Below, one piece after another: positions 40,063 to 51,076 of a stretch of DNA of 64,000 nt (within the stretch, counting starts at the first letter, position 1; each line of letters starts with the position of its first letter). The notes under the pieces were generated by a model. That model ran no database searches. It was not told the origin of the DNA and was given only the letters and a program-made list of their open reading frames with translations. Location of the stretch: the NCBI GenBank assembly GCA_048267305.1, contig JBLWXT010000016.1:29328-93327 (forward strand). Direction: 5' to 3'. The position numbers and the translations under genes were made by a program. This stretch comes from Owenweeksia sp048267305. Lineage in GTDB: Bacteria; Bacteroidota; Bacteroidia; Flavobacteriales; Schleiferiaceae.

Positions 40063-43000
40063 ATGAGAAAAATCATACCCTATCTATTTTTGGGGTTGGT
40101 GTGCTGTCTGTGGCCTTCTTGGTCCTATGGGCAGGCATATTCCATCGCCAATTCAGCTTTAAATGTCGGAAATCCGGGAGGCCTTAGAACGGCTAGTGAT
40201 GCAACTACCAGCGGAGGCACTTCTGTACTCAATGGAGGCTCCGGAAGTACCACAGTTAATCACTGGTCTTCAGGCATATCCATTCCTTTTTCATTTAATT
40301 TTTATGGAAGTCCGGTAACCCATTTTATTGTTAGTAAAAATGGGTTGATGACTTTTGACACTACAAATTCGGGTTTACCCGTAGGGGCAGCGTTAAATGT
40401 TAATACCGCATTACCTAACCCAAATCTTCCAAATAATACAATTGCTTTTTTTTGGGAGGATACATCCTCTACCTCCATTGGTACAGGTGATCATGTATAT
40501 ACTTACACATATGGTACAGCCCCTAACAGACAATTTTGGGTTCAATACTATTCCTTTGAGGTAGGTAGCCAGTCCTACTGCTATTGGGCCGCTGTTTTAG
40601 AAGAAACCACAGATAAGATATATGTGGTGGACATGAACTATGCAAGTTCTCCCACAAGCTTTACAGGCACTGTTGGTATTCAGGTTAATAGTACTACTGC
40701 CTATGAGGTAACTATTCCTCTTAATGGAACTATGGGATCGCCAAACATTCAAATGGGAACTGACGGCTCTGCTGAAGCGAACAATGAATATTATGAGTTC
40801 AGCTATTTGGCTCCGGGTGCTTGTATTCCTCCCACTGCTCTTACAGCATCAGCCACAACTGCCACAACTGCCACTGCAAGCTGGACTAGCGGTGGAGCAG
40901 CAAATTCACTGGTTGAGTATGGTCCAACAGGCTTCACACTTGGTACGGGAAGCACAATGTATGTAGCTACTACCTCTGCGAGTTTAACAGGGCTTTCTCC
41001 CAACACCACTTATGATGTTTATGTAAAGGATAGCTGCCTTACAAACTCAAGTATGTTTGTGGGACCCATATCATTTACTACGCCTTGTGCATCGGTAATG
41101 AGTGGAACTTATACCATTGATGGCAGCTCCCCAACAGCAGGCACTAATTTTAACAGCTTTGGTGATGCATTGGCAGAACTTAATGGTTGCGGTATTGGTG
41201 GCCCGGTCACCATTAATGTTGTTCAGGGAACATACTCCGAGCAATTTGAAATCGGAGCCATCCCGGGAGCTTCGTCAACAAATACCGTTTTGATACAGGC
41301 GGCATCTGCAAACACCTTACCGGCAGAGGTAACCTTTGGGGCTACCGGATCCTCTTCAAACTATGTGTTGAAGTTTGTGGGTTCGCAATATGTAACGGTA
41401 AAAGGGTTGACACTTACCGCTACGGGTACTTCTTATGGTTTCGTAGTGGATTTTGAAGGCGCCAACTCGTTTATCACACTTAGGGATAATATTTTGAATG
41501 GAGTACCTGCCACCTCTACAACCTCAAACTACTCTGTTATTTATAATTCATCGTCATCTGCAGATTTGCAGAACAATGTGTCTATAACAAACAATGAAAT
41601 TAACAATGGTTCTTATGGATTGTATTGGTACGGGCTTTCTTCTGCTTCGGAATTGAATAACTCCATTGATAGCAATGTCATTAAGGACTTTTATTATTAT
41701 GGAATATATAGTTATTACCAGGGTGGGGTAACGTTTATTGGTAATACCATTGCTCAAAGCAGCACTAGCGCCTACGTTACAGGTTATGGTATCAGAAATT
41801 ACTATGGAGATAGTTCTCAGGTAATAGGAAATGTCATTTCCATGTACTCCTCCGGTACCATATATGGTGTATACAATTACTTATGTGATGGTTCTTCTTC
41901 CAGCCCTAATATTGTTGCCAATAACATGATAAGCTGCATTGGAAACACAGGTACTACGTATGGTATTTATGCTTACAATAACTACTATACAGACATTGTT
42001 TACAATTCTGTAAACCTTACAGGAGGTAGCTCTACAGCAGGAAGAGGGATATATCTGAACTCTTCAACTTCTGGCACCTATGGGTTTATTAATCTGAAGA
42101 ATAACAACATTGTAAACACAGGTGGCGGTTATGCCTTTGAGGTTTCAAGCGGTGCGGTAACCCTGGGGTATGTAACATCTTCTGATTACAATAATGTTTA
42201 TGCTACCGGATCTAGTGTTGCACGAGTTAACAATTCAAATTTTGCAGACATTTCTGCCTATCAGCTGGCTGTGCCCATCTTTGATCAAAACTCGGTGAGT
42301 GTAGATCCCCTGTTTTATTCACCTCTGGATTTGCACGTTCAAGCTGCAGGATTAAATGGAGCCGGACAAGCCTACGCTGGTATTACAACGGATATTGATG
42401 GAGAGATAAGGTCAGCTGCCCCCGATATAGGTGCTGATGAATATGTTCCTCCCACCTGTACTCCTTCCACTGCTTTAGTTGCAAACCCTGTTTATACAGA
42501 TAGTGCAACGGTTAGCTGGGTGGCGGGTCCCGGATCCTTATTCAATTTAGAGTATGGCCCTGCCGGTTTTGCCAAAGGAACAGGAACACTAATAACGGGT
42601 TTGGTAGATACATTCTATACAATTACAAACCTACTGCCTGCTGTTGACTATGATTTTTATGTGCAGGATGATTGTGGTTTAGGTGATACATCTATCTGGA
42701 CAGGTCCGGCAATGTTTTCTACAAATTGCCCTGCGCTCTTTTTGGCGCCTTATATCCAAAACTTTACCACTACGGTAACACCGCTTTGCTGGAATCAATC
42801 TGCAACAAGTGGTGGCCCTTGGGTGTTTACGGGAACACCTGACTTCGGAAGCACATATGCTATGCCTGATCACACCAATGGGGTTAATAATAATTATGCA
42901 TGGGTTGACCAATCCGGTGCTGATACAGGTGTAATCTTAGAGGCTCCGGTAGTAGATGTAACATCTCTGGCAACTCCTTATCTGAGTTTCTGGATTGTAA

Positions 43001-46000
43001 GCCATCACAACTCAAGCAGTATTACAACCTACAATAAACTTTATGTTGAATCCTGGAATGGTACAAGTTGGGACAAGATTGATTCTGTTCAGGGAGATTT
43101 TGGTCTTCAATGGATTGAGTTTAGGACAGACCTCTCTACTCATACTTACGGCAGTAACCTTGTTCAGGTGAGATTCAGGCAAGAGTCTGGTGGAGACAGC
43201 CGCGATTATGACAATGACATGCTTTTGGATGATGTTTGGATTGATGATTTCAGTACCATTTTATGTTCTGCTCCGGTGGTGGCTCCATATACAGAGTCTT
43301 TTGATACTACCACAGTTCCACAATGCTGGACAACATACTCTTCAGGCTCCGAAACATTCCTTTTCGGATCAAATACATATGGACCAGCGTCAGATCATAC
43401 CGGGGGTACAAGCTATTATGCCAATGTGGATGATTCTGAATTTCCATCTTCTTCAGATGTTACTTTAGAGTCTCCTCTGGTTGATGTTTCTGGTTTAACC
43501 ACTCCTTCATTACAATTCTACCTGGCAAGTGCCGATGCTTCGGTAACGGTTTCAGTAGATGTGTGGGACGGTGCTATGTGGCATACGGGTGTGTTTACCC
43601 ATGCAGCCGCAACCGTTGCAACCTGGGATTTAATGATTGTAAACCTGGCGCCATATGCAGCGGGTGGAACAGTTGCGGTGAGATTTGTTGTTGATGAAAA
43701 CAATGGAACTTTCCAAAATGACATAGGTATTGATGATGTACAATTCATTAATGGGCCAAGTTGTTATACCCCTGTTGGTCTGGGTGTGGCGAGTTCAACT
43801 TCCGCAGATGCTTCCGTTTTTTGGAGTACGGGAGGAGCTTCTGACTGGAATATGGAATATGGAGCAGCTGGTTTTACCCTGGGAACCGGAACAGCGATAA
43901 ACGCTACCAATGATACTGTTATCATAGCTTCATTATCAGCCGCAACTAATTACGAATTCTATGTTCGTGACTCTTGTGCTGTAGGAGATGTATCTGCCTG
44001 GGCTGGACCTTTTCCATTTTCAACCAAAGTATGCGCTCCTTCTGCTGCATGTACATATGTGGCCGAGCTAAGAGACACCTACGGTGATTCATGGAATGGT
44101 GGAGAAGTTACCGTTTGGCAAAGTGGAGTTCCTGTTCAGGTTCTTTCTTTTCCTGTAATTAATGGAGGTACAAATGATACCTTATTGATTGTGCCAATTC
44201 AACTTTGTGATAGCCTCAATACCATAGTGACTTTAAGTAATACCGGAGGTTTTCCAGAGGAAATGGGATTCAGGCTTATTGACCCAATGAGCAATGTTGC
44301 CGGAAATCATGCCGCTGTTAGTGGCTTGAGCACAGGGGATACACTGTTTAACTTTATGTCTTCGTGTGTGCTGCCAATGTGCTTGCCACCTACCGCTTTA
44401 GGAGCTGCCAATATAACCTCTGTCAGTGCAGATTTATACTGGACTACAGGCGGTGGAGCCAATTGGAATGTTCAGTACGGGCCAACCGGTTTTGCTCTTG
44501 GAAGCGGAACCATGCTCGCAGCAACTAATGATACAGTTGCCCTGGGTTCTCTGAGTGCATCAACTTCTTACCAGTTTTATGTGCAAGACAGTTGTGGTTT
44601 TGGCAACACCAGCGCATGGGTAGGGCCGTTTTCATTTGCAACTCTTTGCGGACCAATAAGTGCTTTCCCCTGGGTGGAGAATTTTGAGACATCGGCCGGC
44701 AGTGTGCCGCAATGTTGGGTAAATGAAACAGGAGATGACTCCGACTGGATTTTTAGAAACGGTAGTATTGGCCATGGCGCCACAACCGACCATACCCTGG
44801 GAACTTCAGCAGGATATTATGGTGGTGTTGACGACTCTCAAAGCCTGCCTACAGATACCCTAAATAATCTATTGACTCCTGAGTTTGACCTTACAGGCCT
44901 AACAGCACCAAGATTAAATTTCTACCACTTTATAGGTAATGATAATGTGCTTACCTCTACACTTTACATAGATGTATATGATGGCACTACATGGAGTATG
45001 GCAGTTGCCACGATTAACTTTACCCAGGCAGCGTGGTTACAGCAACTCGTAAATCTTACACCTTATAAGTCGGCTAATACCAGAATTCGCTTCAGAGGAG
45101 TTGAATCTACAGACTATAATAGTGACATTTCCATAGATGATGTTACCATTGAGGAAACTCCGAGTTGTCCCGCTCCTTCTGCCTTGGGCGTTGCTAATGT
45201 AACTACCACAGGAGCTGATTTGTTATGGACCACCGGTGGTGCTGCCACCTGGAACGTTCAACATGGTCCTGCAGGTTTTGTCCTGGGTTCGGGTACTATG
45301 AGTAACAGTGCTGGTACTACTCTTTCTATTAGTGGACTTGCCGCTGCCTCCAATTACGAATTTTATGTTCGTGACTCCTGTGCAGTTGGTGATGTATCGA
45401 TTTGGGTTGGACCATTCGCTTTTAGCACACCAGCCTGTGCTCCTTCCGCATCATGTACCTACATGGCGGAGTTAAGAGATACTTACGGAGATTCATGGAA
45501 TGGCGGAGAGGTTACGGTTTGGCAAGGTGGAGTTCCTGTACAGGTTCTTACTTACCCGGTTATCAACGGTGGTCAGAATGATACCCTTTTAATTATTCCC
45601 ATTCAGCTTTGTGATAATCTCAATACAATTGTTACCATTAGCAATGTTGGAGGTTTTCCAGAGGAAATGGGATTCCGACTTATTGATCCATTGAGCAGTA
45701 TTGCCGGAAATCACACCGCTGTGGGTGGCTTGAGTACCGGAGATACACTGTTTAACTTTATGTCTTCATGTGTGCTGCCCGCCTGCCCTAATCCTTCTGC
45801 TTTGGGTTCATTTAATATTTCTCAAACATCAGCAGAGATTTACTGGACCAAAGGCTCTGCCGGAGCTGTTTCACTCGTGGAGTACGGCCCTACAGGCTTT
45901 ACCCCCGGAACAGGAACTCTGGTAATGGCTTCAAATGATACAATTACTTTAACTGGACTAATGGCTTCTACAAGCTATGATTTCTGTGTAACAGATAGTT

Positions 46001-48531
46001 GTGGAGTTGGAAATGTTAGCTTGACATTCTGTTCAGGCTTTACAACCAGCTGTGCTGTTTTTGTAGCACCATTCCTTGAAACCTTTGACGGTACAAGTAC
46101 TCCACTTTGTTGGAGTGAGACTGCTATAAGTGGTGGTCCATGGCTTTATGGTGGTGCAGGAACCAACTCAGTTAATTGTTCTCCGGCAACCGACCATACC
46201 GGGAATAATGGAAATTATGCATGGATGGATCAATCAGGTGCGGATGTGGGCGTAGTTCTTCAAACTCCGGCTGTGGATGTTGCTTCAATTACACTTCCAC
46301 ATTTGGATTTCTTCTATTGGATGTGTGGTTCAGGATTTGCCCCGGATAACAAAACCTTCCTTGAATACTGGAGCGGTACCAACTGGGTAGTGTTTGACAG
46401 TATAGTGGATTCAACCCTTGGTTGGGAGTACCATGCTTATGACCTTAGCGGAAAGACATACTCTACAAGTCTTGTTCAATTGCGATTCAGAGCTGAGTCT
46501 GGTGGTTCTTCTTCCGACTTCTTTGGAGATAATGCCATTGATGACGTGTTTATCGGAGAAAAGAGAATTTGTCAGGATCCAAAAGGTTTGGCAATTACGG
46601 GTAACACCCTAAGTTCTATAACTCTTGCATGGAATAGTGACACTACTATTTCCGGCTCGCGAATAGCCTATGGACCAACAGGTTTTACAATTGGAACAGG
46701 AACACAAATGGCTGCAATGCCTGGCGGTGGAACCGTTTCGGGATTAGCTGCAGGTACATGTTATGATTTCTACATTGCTGATTCTTGTGGTAGTTCATTA
46801 CTAGCCTGGCTAGGGCCAATAAACGGATGTACACAGTCTCCCTGTACCGTTACCGGAACACCTTCAAATGTTGTTGGTGATACTACTAACTGCGGTGGAG
46901 GACAGGTTACACTTACCACTACCACGGCAAATAATGTTGCCTGGCTGAGAGGTAATGAGGTTGTTGGCAGAGGGTCGCAACATGTGGATAGTGTGAATTT
47001 CACCACCACATTTAATGCCGTTTTGTACAACAATGCCGGCCCAGGTATTCATGTAGGCCCCTCACCACTTGCACTAGCCGGTGGATTTGGAAACTTTAAC
47101 AATGGTCAATGGATTACCGTAATGGATACTATCACCCTTGATAGTTTTATGGTACGTTCCAATGGTTTTGTGAGTGCACAAATGACAGTTTGGGATCCTG
47201 ATACAGCTATAGACAGGCCAATTCAAAGAAGCCCTGTTTTTACCACCCCTGCTACGGGTACCGTAAACACTCAGGTTTACACCGGTGGAATGGTTCTTAC
47301 TCCGGGTGTTTACTATGTGAATATTGAGTTTGATGCAAACACTGTTGGTGCTTTATACAGAGCTACGGCCGGTGCCGTGTTCCCATACGTTGCCCCGGGT
47401 TTAATGAGCATTGATAGCGTAAACTTCAATGGTGGCCAAATCAGGTACTACTATGTATTTGATATGGTTATCAGAGGAGCGTGTTTGAGTACAGGCGTGC
47501 CTTCCCTGGCCTTTGTGCCTGGCTCCAATGCCGGTAGCAGCGATTCGGTTGCGGTTTGTATTACCAATACAGCAGTTAACCTTGCATCTTATCTCGGTAC
47601 TCATGATCAGGGTGGAGTTTGGACTGATGATAATTCATCAGGAGCTCTTGCTGCCGGAGTATTTGATGCTTCGGCAGTTGCTGCCGGAACCTATGGCTTT
47701 ACGTATAAGCTGCAGGGTTCCGGAGGATGTGCAGCTGATAGCGCAACCATTATGGTAACCGTGGTGCAGGGTGGAAGTGCCGGGCCTGCTGATACTACCA
47801 TTTTTGCTTGTGTTACGGGAGCGTCAATTCAACTTAGAAACTACGTGGCAACAACGGGTGGTATTTTTACCAACCTTGATAATGCCCAGGGTGTGGTTGG
47901 TGGAAGTTTAATAATTCCCTCAACTGCCAAGGCAGGTACATTTAGGTTTAGTTATAGGTTGCCGGGTGGTATTTGCCCGGCCGATACGGTTATGCTTACC
48001 GTTGTTATTGACGCTACAGCAAATGCAGGTGGCAGTACCAGCGATACAGTATGCGATACCTTAAATGCCATTGATCTTACAAATTACCTCGACACCAGCG
48101 CAGTAGCAGGTGGTATCTGGAAAGATGTAAGCGGTAGTGGAGGTTTAACAGGATCAGTATTCAATGCAACCACTGTGATTTCTGGTAGTACGTATGTACT
48201 TAGATATGTTGTTGAAAATGGATGTGGAAAAGATTCCGCTGATATTACATTGCATGTTGGTTGTAAAATCGGCTTAAGCGAATTTGGAATAGCCACATTA
48301 GAGGTGTATCCAAATCCAACATCTGGTGTTGTAAACATCCGTTCTAAGAATACCGGTTCTCAATCGGTAACTATTGAATTGTATTCATTCACGGGTAAGC
48401 TATTAATGTCTGCAAACGCTGACCTTGATGGCGAGTTGCCAATAGACATCAGCAGGTTTGCCGATGGGGTGTACAATTTGAAAATTACCACTGACGAAGG
48501 AACAGAGGTTCATAGGATTTCTAAGATGTAG
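40063..48531 (+). CDS. Giant T9SS-exported multidomain surface protein (2822 residues)
   Basis: Signal peptide residues 1-24 (ends SWSYGQ). Approximate order: N-terminal sandwich domain (25-250); FN3-like repeat (254-343); right-handed beta-helix (347-793, runs of Asn/Ser/Tyr such as NSIDSNVIKDFYYYGI); then FN3-like repeats at 798, 1233, 1442, 1703, 1909 and 2171 alternating with four MAM/choice-of-anchor-J-like domains (893, 1068, 1531, 1999; LLDDVWIDDF type ends) and two near-identical DTYGDSWNGG domains (1325-1441, 1794-1908). Later: a sandwich domain (2259-2485), three Ig/PKD-like repeats (2490-2736) and a type A sorting domain (LEVYPNPTSGVVNI, FADGVYNLKI). Expected to be secreted and surface-attached, possibly as an adhesin. 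No catalytic domain recognised. Confidence 0.9.
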   Translation: MRKIIPYLFLGLVCCLWPSWSYGQAYSIANSALNVGNPGGLRTASDATTSGGTSVLNGGSGSTTVNHWSSGISIPFSFNFYGSPVTHFIVSKNGLMTFDTTNSGLPVGAALNVNTALPNPNLPNNTIAFFWEDTSSTSIGTGDHVYTYTYGTAPNRQFWVQYYSFEVGSQSYCYWAAVLEETTDKIYVVDMNYASSPTSFTGTVGIQVNSTTAYEVTIPLNGTMGSPNIQMGTDGSAEANNEYYEFSYLAPGACIPPTALTASATTATTATASWTSGGAANSLVEYGPTGFTLGTGSTMYVATTSASLTGLSPNTTYDVYVKDSCLTNSSMFVGPISFTTPCASVMSGTYTIDGSSPTAGTNFNSFGDALAELNGCGIGGPVTINVVQGTYSEQFEIGAIPGASSTNTVLIQAASANTLPAEVTFGATGSSSNYVLKFVGSQYVTVKGLTLTATGTSYGFVVDFEGANSFITLRDNILNGVPATSTTSNYSVIYNSSSSADLQNNVSITNNEINNGSYGLYWYGLSSASELNNSIDSNVIKDFYYYGIYSYYQGGVTFIGNTIAQSSTSAYVTGYGIRNYYGDSSQVIGNVISMYSSGTIYGVYNYLCDGSSSSPNIVANNMISCIGNTGTTYGIYAYNNYYTDIVYNSVNLTGGSSTAGRGIYLNSSTSGTYGFINLKNNNIVNTGGGYAFEVSSGAVTLGYVTSSDYNNVYATGSSVARVNNSNFADISAYQLAVPIFDQNSVSVDPLFYSPLDLHVQAAGLNGAGQAYAGITTDIDGEIRSAAPDIGADEYVPPTCTPSTALVANPVYTDSATVSWVAGPGSLFNLEYGPAGFAKGTGTLITGLVDTFYTITNLLPAVDYDFYVQDDCGLGDTSIWTGPAMFSTNCPALFLAPYIQNFTTTVTPLCWNQSATSGGPWVFTGTPDFGSTYAMPDHTNGVNNNYAWVDQSGADTGVILEAPVVDVTSLATPYLSFWIVSHHNSSSITTYNKLYVESWNGTSWDKIDSVQGDFGLQWIEFRTDLSTHTYGSNLVQVRFRQESGGDSRDYDNDMLLDDVWIDDFSTILCSAPVVAPYTESFDTTTVPQCWTTYSSGSETFLFGSNTYGPASDHTGGTSYYANVDDSEFPSSSDVTLESPLVDVSGLTTPSLQFYLASADASVTVSVDVWDGAMWHTGVFTHAAATVATWDLMIVNLAPYAAGGTVAVRFVVDENNGTFQNDIGIDDVQFINGPSCYTPVGLGVASSTSADASVFWSTGGASDWNMEYGAAGFTLGTGTAINATNDTVIIASLSAATNYEFYVRDSCAVGDVSAWAGPFPFSTKVCAPSAACTYVAELRDTYGDSWNGGEVTVWQSGVPVQVLSFPVINGGTNDTLLIVPIQLCDSLNTIVTLSNTGGFPEEMGFRLIDPMSNVAGNHAAVSGLSTGDTLFNFMSSCVLPMCLPPTALGAANITSVSADLYWTTGGGANWNVQYGPTGFALGSGTMLAATNDTVALGSLSASTSYQFYVQDSCGFGNTSAWVGPFSFATLCGPISAFPWVENFETSAGSVPQCWVNETGDDSDWIFRNGSIGHGATTDHTLGTSAGYYGGVDDSQSLPTDTLNNLLTPEFDLTGLTAPRLNFYHFIGNDNVLTSTLYIDVYDGTTWSMAVATINFTQAAWLQQLVNLTPYKSANTRIRFRGVESTDYNSDISIDDVTIEETPSCPAPSALGVANVTTTGADLLWTTGGAATWNVQHGPAGFVLGSGTMSNSAGTTLSISGLAAASNYEFYVRDSCAVGDVSIWVGPFAFSTPACAPSASCTYMAELRDTYGDSWNGGEVTVWQGGVPVQVLTYPVINGGQNDTLLIIPIQLCDNLNTIVTISNVGGFPEEMGFRLIDPLSSIAGNHTAVGGLSTGDTLFNFMSSCVLPACPNPSALGSFNISQTSAEIYWTKGSAGAVSLVEYGPTGFTPGTGTLVMASNDTITLTGLMASTSYDFCVTDSCGVGNVSLTFCSGFTTSCAVFVAPFLETFDGTSTPLCWSETAISGGPWLYGGAGTNSVNCSPATDHTGNNGNYAWMDQSGADVGVVLQTPAVDVASITLPHLDFFYWMCGSGFAPDNKTFLEYWSGTNWVVFDSIVDSTLGWEYHAYDLSGKTYSTSLVQLRFRAESGGSSSDFFGDNAIDDVFIGEKRICQDPKGLAITGNTLSSITLAWNSDTTISGSRIAYGPTGFTIGTGTQMAAMPGGGTVSGLAAGTCYDFYIADSCGSSLLAWLGPINGCTQSPCTVTGTPSNVVGDTTNCGGGQVTLTTTTANNVAWLRGNEVVGRGSQHVDSVNFTTTFNAVLYNNAGPGIHVGPSPLALAGGFGNFNNGQWITVMDTITLDSFMVRSNGFVSAQMTVWDPDTAIDRPIQRSPVFTTPATGTVNTQVYTGGMVLTPGVYYVNIEFDANTVGALYRATAGAVFPYVAPGLMSIDSVNFNGGQIRYYYVFDMVIRGACLSTGVPSLAFVPGSNAGSSDSVAVCITNTAVNLASYLGTHDQGGVWTDDNSSGALAAGVFDASAVAAGTYGFTYKLQGSGGCAADSATIMVTVVQGGSAGPADTTIFACVTGASIQLRNYVATTGGIFTNLDNAQGVVGGSLIIPSTAKAGTFRFSYRLPGGICPADTVMLTVVIDATANAGGSTSDTVCDTLNAIDLTNYLDTSAVAGGIWKDVSGSGGLTGSVFNATTVISGSTYVLRYVVENGCGKDSADITLHVGCKIGLSEFGIATLEVYPNPTSGVVNIRSKNTGSQSVTIELYSFTGKLLMSANADLDGELPIDISRFADGVYNLKITTDEGTEVHRISKM

Positions 48532-48559
48532 TAGTTTGTAATAATTAAGCTTTTATGAG

Positions 48560-48593
48560 GGAGCTGCTTCGAAAGAGGCAGCTCCTTTTTTTT
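48560..48593 (+). terminator. Terminator of the giant surface-protein gene
   Basis: An 11-bp stem (48560-48570 with 48575-48585, one G-T pair) with a GAAA tetraloop is followed by eight T's, 29 bases after the stop. Confidence 0.92.
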
Positions 48594-48664
48594 GAGTTGA
48601 CCTCGCTTTAAGCGATATTCTATTTGCCTGAAAGGGTACTTCTGTTTTTTAAAATACCTCTCTG

Positions 48665-48672
48665 TATATTTG
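48665..48672 (+). promoter_or_regulatory. Candidate -7 box (TATATTTG) of the prolyl oligopeptidase gene
   Basis: TATATTTG fits TAnnTTTG, 48 bases before the ATG at 48721. An upstream TTTG at 48633-48636 is a little too far (28-base spacer). Confidence 0.4.
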
Positions 48673-48720
48673 TGGCAACCCATTTACCCACAGTTACTAC
48701 CAAACACAATTCCCATTAAA

Positions 48721-50904
48721 ATGACAAAATCAAAAACTATTGGTTTGTTGGCTTTATCGGCCACCATCCTTATTTCTTGTAACGAACAGGAAGCAAAAAT
48801 GGAAACAGAAGAAACTACAAAACTCGAATACCCCGATACCCGAAGAGATTCATCTGTTGTAGATGATTATTTCGGTACAGAAGTGCATGATTATTACAGA
48901 TGGCTGGAAAATGATACCTCGGCAGAAACCGAAGCCTGGGTAAAGGCTCAAAATGAAGTGGCTTTTGGCTATCTGGAAAATATCCCTTACCGCGACAAAA
49001 TAAACGAGCGCCTTACGGAGCTCTGGAACTATGAAAAGTATTCGGCACCCTTCGAAAGAGGAGGTTACACCTACTTTTCTAAAAATGATGGTTTGCAAAA
49101 CCAATCCGTTATGTATCGCCAAAAAGGTGAAGACGGAACCCCAGAGGTTTTTCTGGATCCCAATGGCTTTTCAGCAGATGGCACCACCTCATTAGCCGGA
49201 GTAAGTTTTACCAAAGACGGAAGCCTGGTGGCTTACCAAATTTCTGAAGCCGGCTCTGACTGGAGAAAGGTGATTATCCTGAATGCCGAAACCAAGGAGC
49301 AGATTGAAGATACCCTTATAGACGTTAAGTTCTCGGGTATTTCATGGCTAAACAATGATGGCTTTTACTATAGCAGTTATGATAAGCCAAAGGATGGAAG
49401 TGCACTATCTGGGCTAACCCAATTTCACAAATTGTATTATCACAAACTGGGTACTCCACAAAGTGAAGACAAACTGATATTTGGAGGTAAGGAAACGCAA
49501 AGAAGATACATCGGTGGTTATGTAACGGAGGACAACAGTTTTCTTGTAATTACTGCGGCCACATCTACCAGCGGAAATGAGCTTTACATTAAGGATTTGC
49601 GCAAGCCCAATAGCAAAATCGTAAAAGTGGTTGACAATTTTGATAACAACCATTATGTAATGCACACAGAAGGCGACAAGCTTTTTATTAAAACCAACCT
49701 CGATGCTCCTAATGGCCGTGTGGTAACTACTACCATTCAAAAGCCAACTCCTGATACCTGGGTAGACCTTATCCCGGAAACGGAAAATGTACTTGAAGTA
49801 GGTGCAGCGGGAGGGAAAATATTTGCCACCTACATGGTTGACGCCACAAATCGTGTGTATCAATACAGCCTGGACGGTAAAATGGATAAGGAAATTGAAC
49901 TGCCAGCCCTTGGTTCGGCCAACGGTTTTGGAGGCAGAATGGAAGATATGGTGGTGTATTACAGCTTCACCAACTATGTGTATCCATCTACCATCTTTAA
50001 ATATGATATAAAAACGGGCACTTCTGAGCTATATAAAAAGTCGGGTGTAAAGTTCGATCCAGAGCAATACGAATCTAAGCAGGTATTTTACACTTCTAAG
50101 GATGGCACCAAAATCCCAATGTTGATTACCCACAAAAAGGGATTAAAACTGGACGGTACAAACCCAACTTACCTTTATGGATATGGTGGTTTCAACGTAA
50201 GTTTAACACCGAGCTTTAGTACTTCTACTATTGTATTGATAGAAAATGGTGGAGTAATGGCCGTTGCCAACCTGCGTGGTGGTGGCGAGTATGGTGAAGA
50301 GTGGCACAAGGCCGGAACCAAAATGCAAAAGCAAAATGTGTTTGATGACTTTATCGCTGCTGCGGAATATCTGATTGCAGAAAAATATACTACCTCAGAA
50401 AAACTGGCTGTAGCAGGAGGCTCTAATGGCGGACTACTCGTAGGTGCTACAATGACGCAGCGCCCGGATTTAATGGCGGTGGCTTTCCCGGCTGTTGGTG
50501 TACTGGATATGCTTCGCTACAACAAGTTTACCGCTGGTGCGGGATGGGCTTACGATTACGGTACAGCCGAGGATAGCAAAGAGATGTTTGATTATCTCTA
50601 CGGATACTCGCCTTATCATAACCTAAAAGAAGGTACTGTGTACCCGGCAACTATGGTTACCACTGGTGATCATGACGACCGCGTGGTACCTGCCCACAGC
50701 TTTAAATTTGCTGCAGAACTACAACGCACCCACGCTGGTAATGAGCCGGTAATCATCCGTATAGAAACAAACGCGGGCCATGGTGCCGGTAAGCCAACAG
50801 ATAAAATAATCCAGGAGCAAGCCGATAAATGGTCCTTTATGTTTTGGAATATGGGCTATCAGGAGTTGCCTTCTGAAAGCACCAAAGAAACTGCTCAGAA
50901 ATAA
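48721..50904 (+). CDS. Prolyl oligopeptidase (S9A), lipoprotein
   Basis: ATG 48721 gives a lipobox (ATILISC, Cys 20); the upstream TTG frame would hide it. The 727-residue protein has a seven-bladed propeller (about 100-440; WLENDTSAETEAWV near 60) and an alpha/beta-hydrolase domain. The catalytic triad is visible: Ser 568 in AGGSNGGLLVGA, Asp 653 in GDHDDRVVPAHS, His 687 in TNAGHGAGKPT. It cleaves short peptides after proline in the periplasm or at the outer membrane. Monocistronic, with terminators on both sides. Confidence 0.94.
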   Translation: MTKSKTIGLLALSATILISCNEQEAKMETEETTKLEYPDTRRDSSVVDDYFGTEVHDYYRWLENDTSAETEAWVKAQNEVAFGYLENIPYRDKINERLTELWNYEKYSAPFERGGYTYFSKNDGLQNQSVMYRQKGEDGTPEVFLDPNGFSADGTTSLAGVSFTKDGSLVAYQISEAGSDWRKVIILNAETKEQIEDTLIDVKFSGISWLNNDGFYYSSYDKPKDGSALSGLTQFHKLYYHKLGTPQSEDKLIFGGKETQRRYIGGYVTEDNSFLVITAATSTSGNELYIKDLRKPNSKIVKVVDNFDNNHYVMHTEGDKLFIKTNLDAPNGRVVTTTIQKPTPDTWVDLIPETENVLEVGAAGGKIFATYMVDATNRVYQYSLDGKMDKEIELPALGSANGFGGRMEDMVVYYSFTNYVYPSTIFKYDIKTGTSELYKKSGVKFDPEQYESKQVFYTSKDGTKIPMLITHKKGLKLDGTNPTYLYGYGGFNVSLTPSFSTSTIVLIENGGVMAVANLRGGGEYGEEWHKAGTKMQKQNVFDDFIAAAEYLIAEKYTTSEKLAVAGGSNGGLLVGATMTQRPDLMAVAFPAVGVLDMLRYNKFTAGAGWAYDYGTAEDSKEMFDYLYGYSPYHNLKEGTVYPATMVTTGDHDDRVVPAHSFKFAAELQRTHAGNEPVIIRIETNAGHGAGKPTDKIIQEQADKWSFMFWNMGYQELPSESTKETAQK

Positions 50905-50929
50905 TAGCAACACTGTATTATTATCTAAG

Positions 50930-50963
50930 GTCCGGTAAACGAGCGTTTACCGGACTTTTTTTT
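50930..50963 (+). terminator. Terminator of the prolyl oligopeptidase gene
   Basis: A perfect 11-bp stem (50930-50940 with 50945-50955) with loop GAGC and eight T's. Confidence 0.93.
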
Positions 50964-51076
50964 GGAGAAACATTAATTGCCTTATACTATTTCCCTTTGG
51001 CTGATGCGAGCATCTTTGCCCGTGGCCACTGTGGAACTTTGCTCCTTACATTTGGTTACTAACCAAAAAGAAGTCC

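Noticed and set aside
41101..42440. Beta-helix region of the giant protein as a pectate lyase
   Set aside because: The fold pattern is there but no catalytic Asp/Arg cluster could be recognised, so no enzyme activity is claimed.
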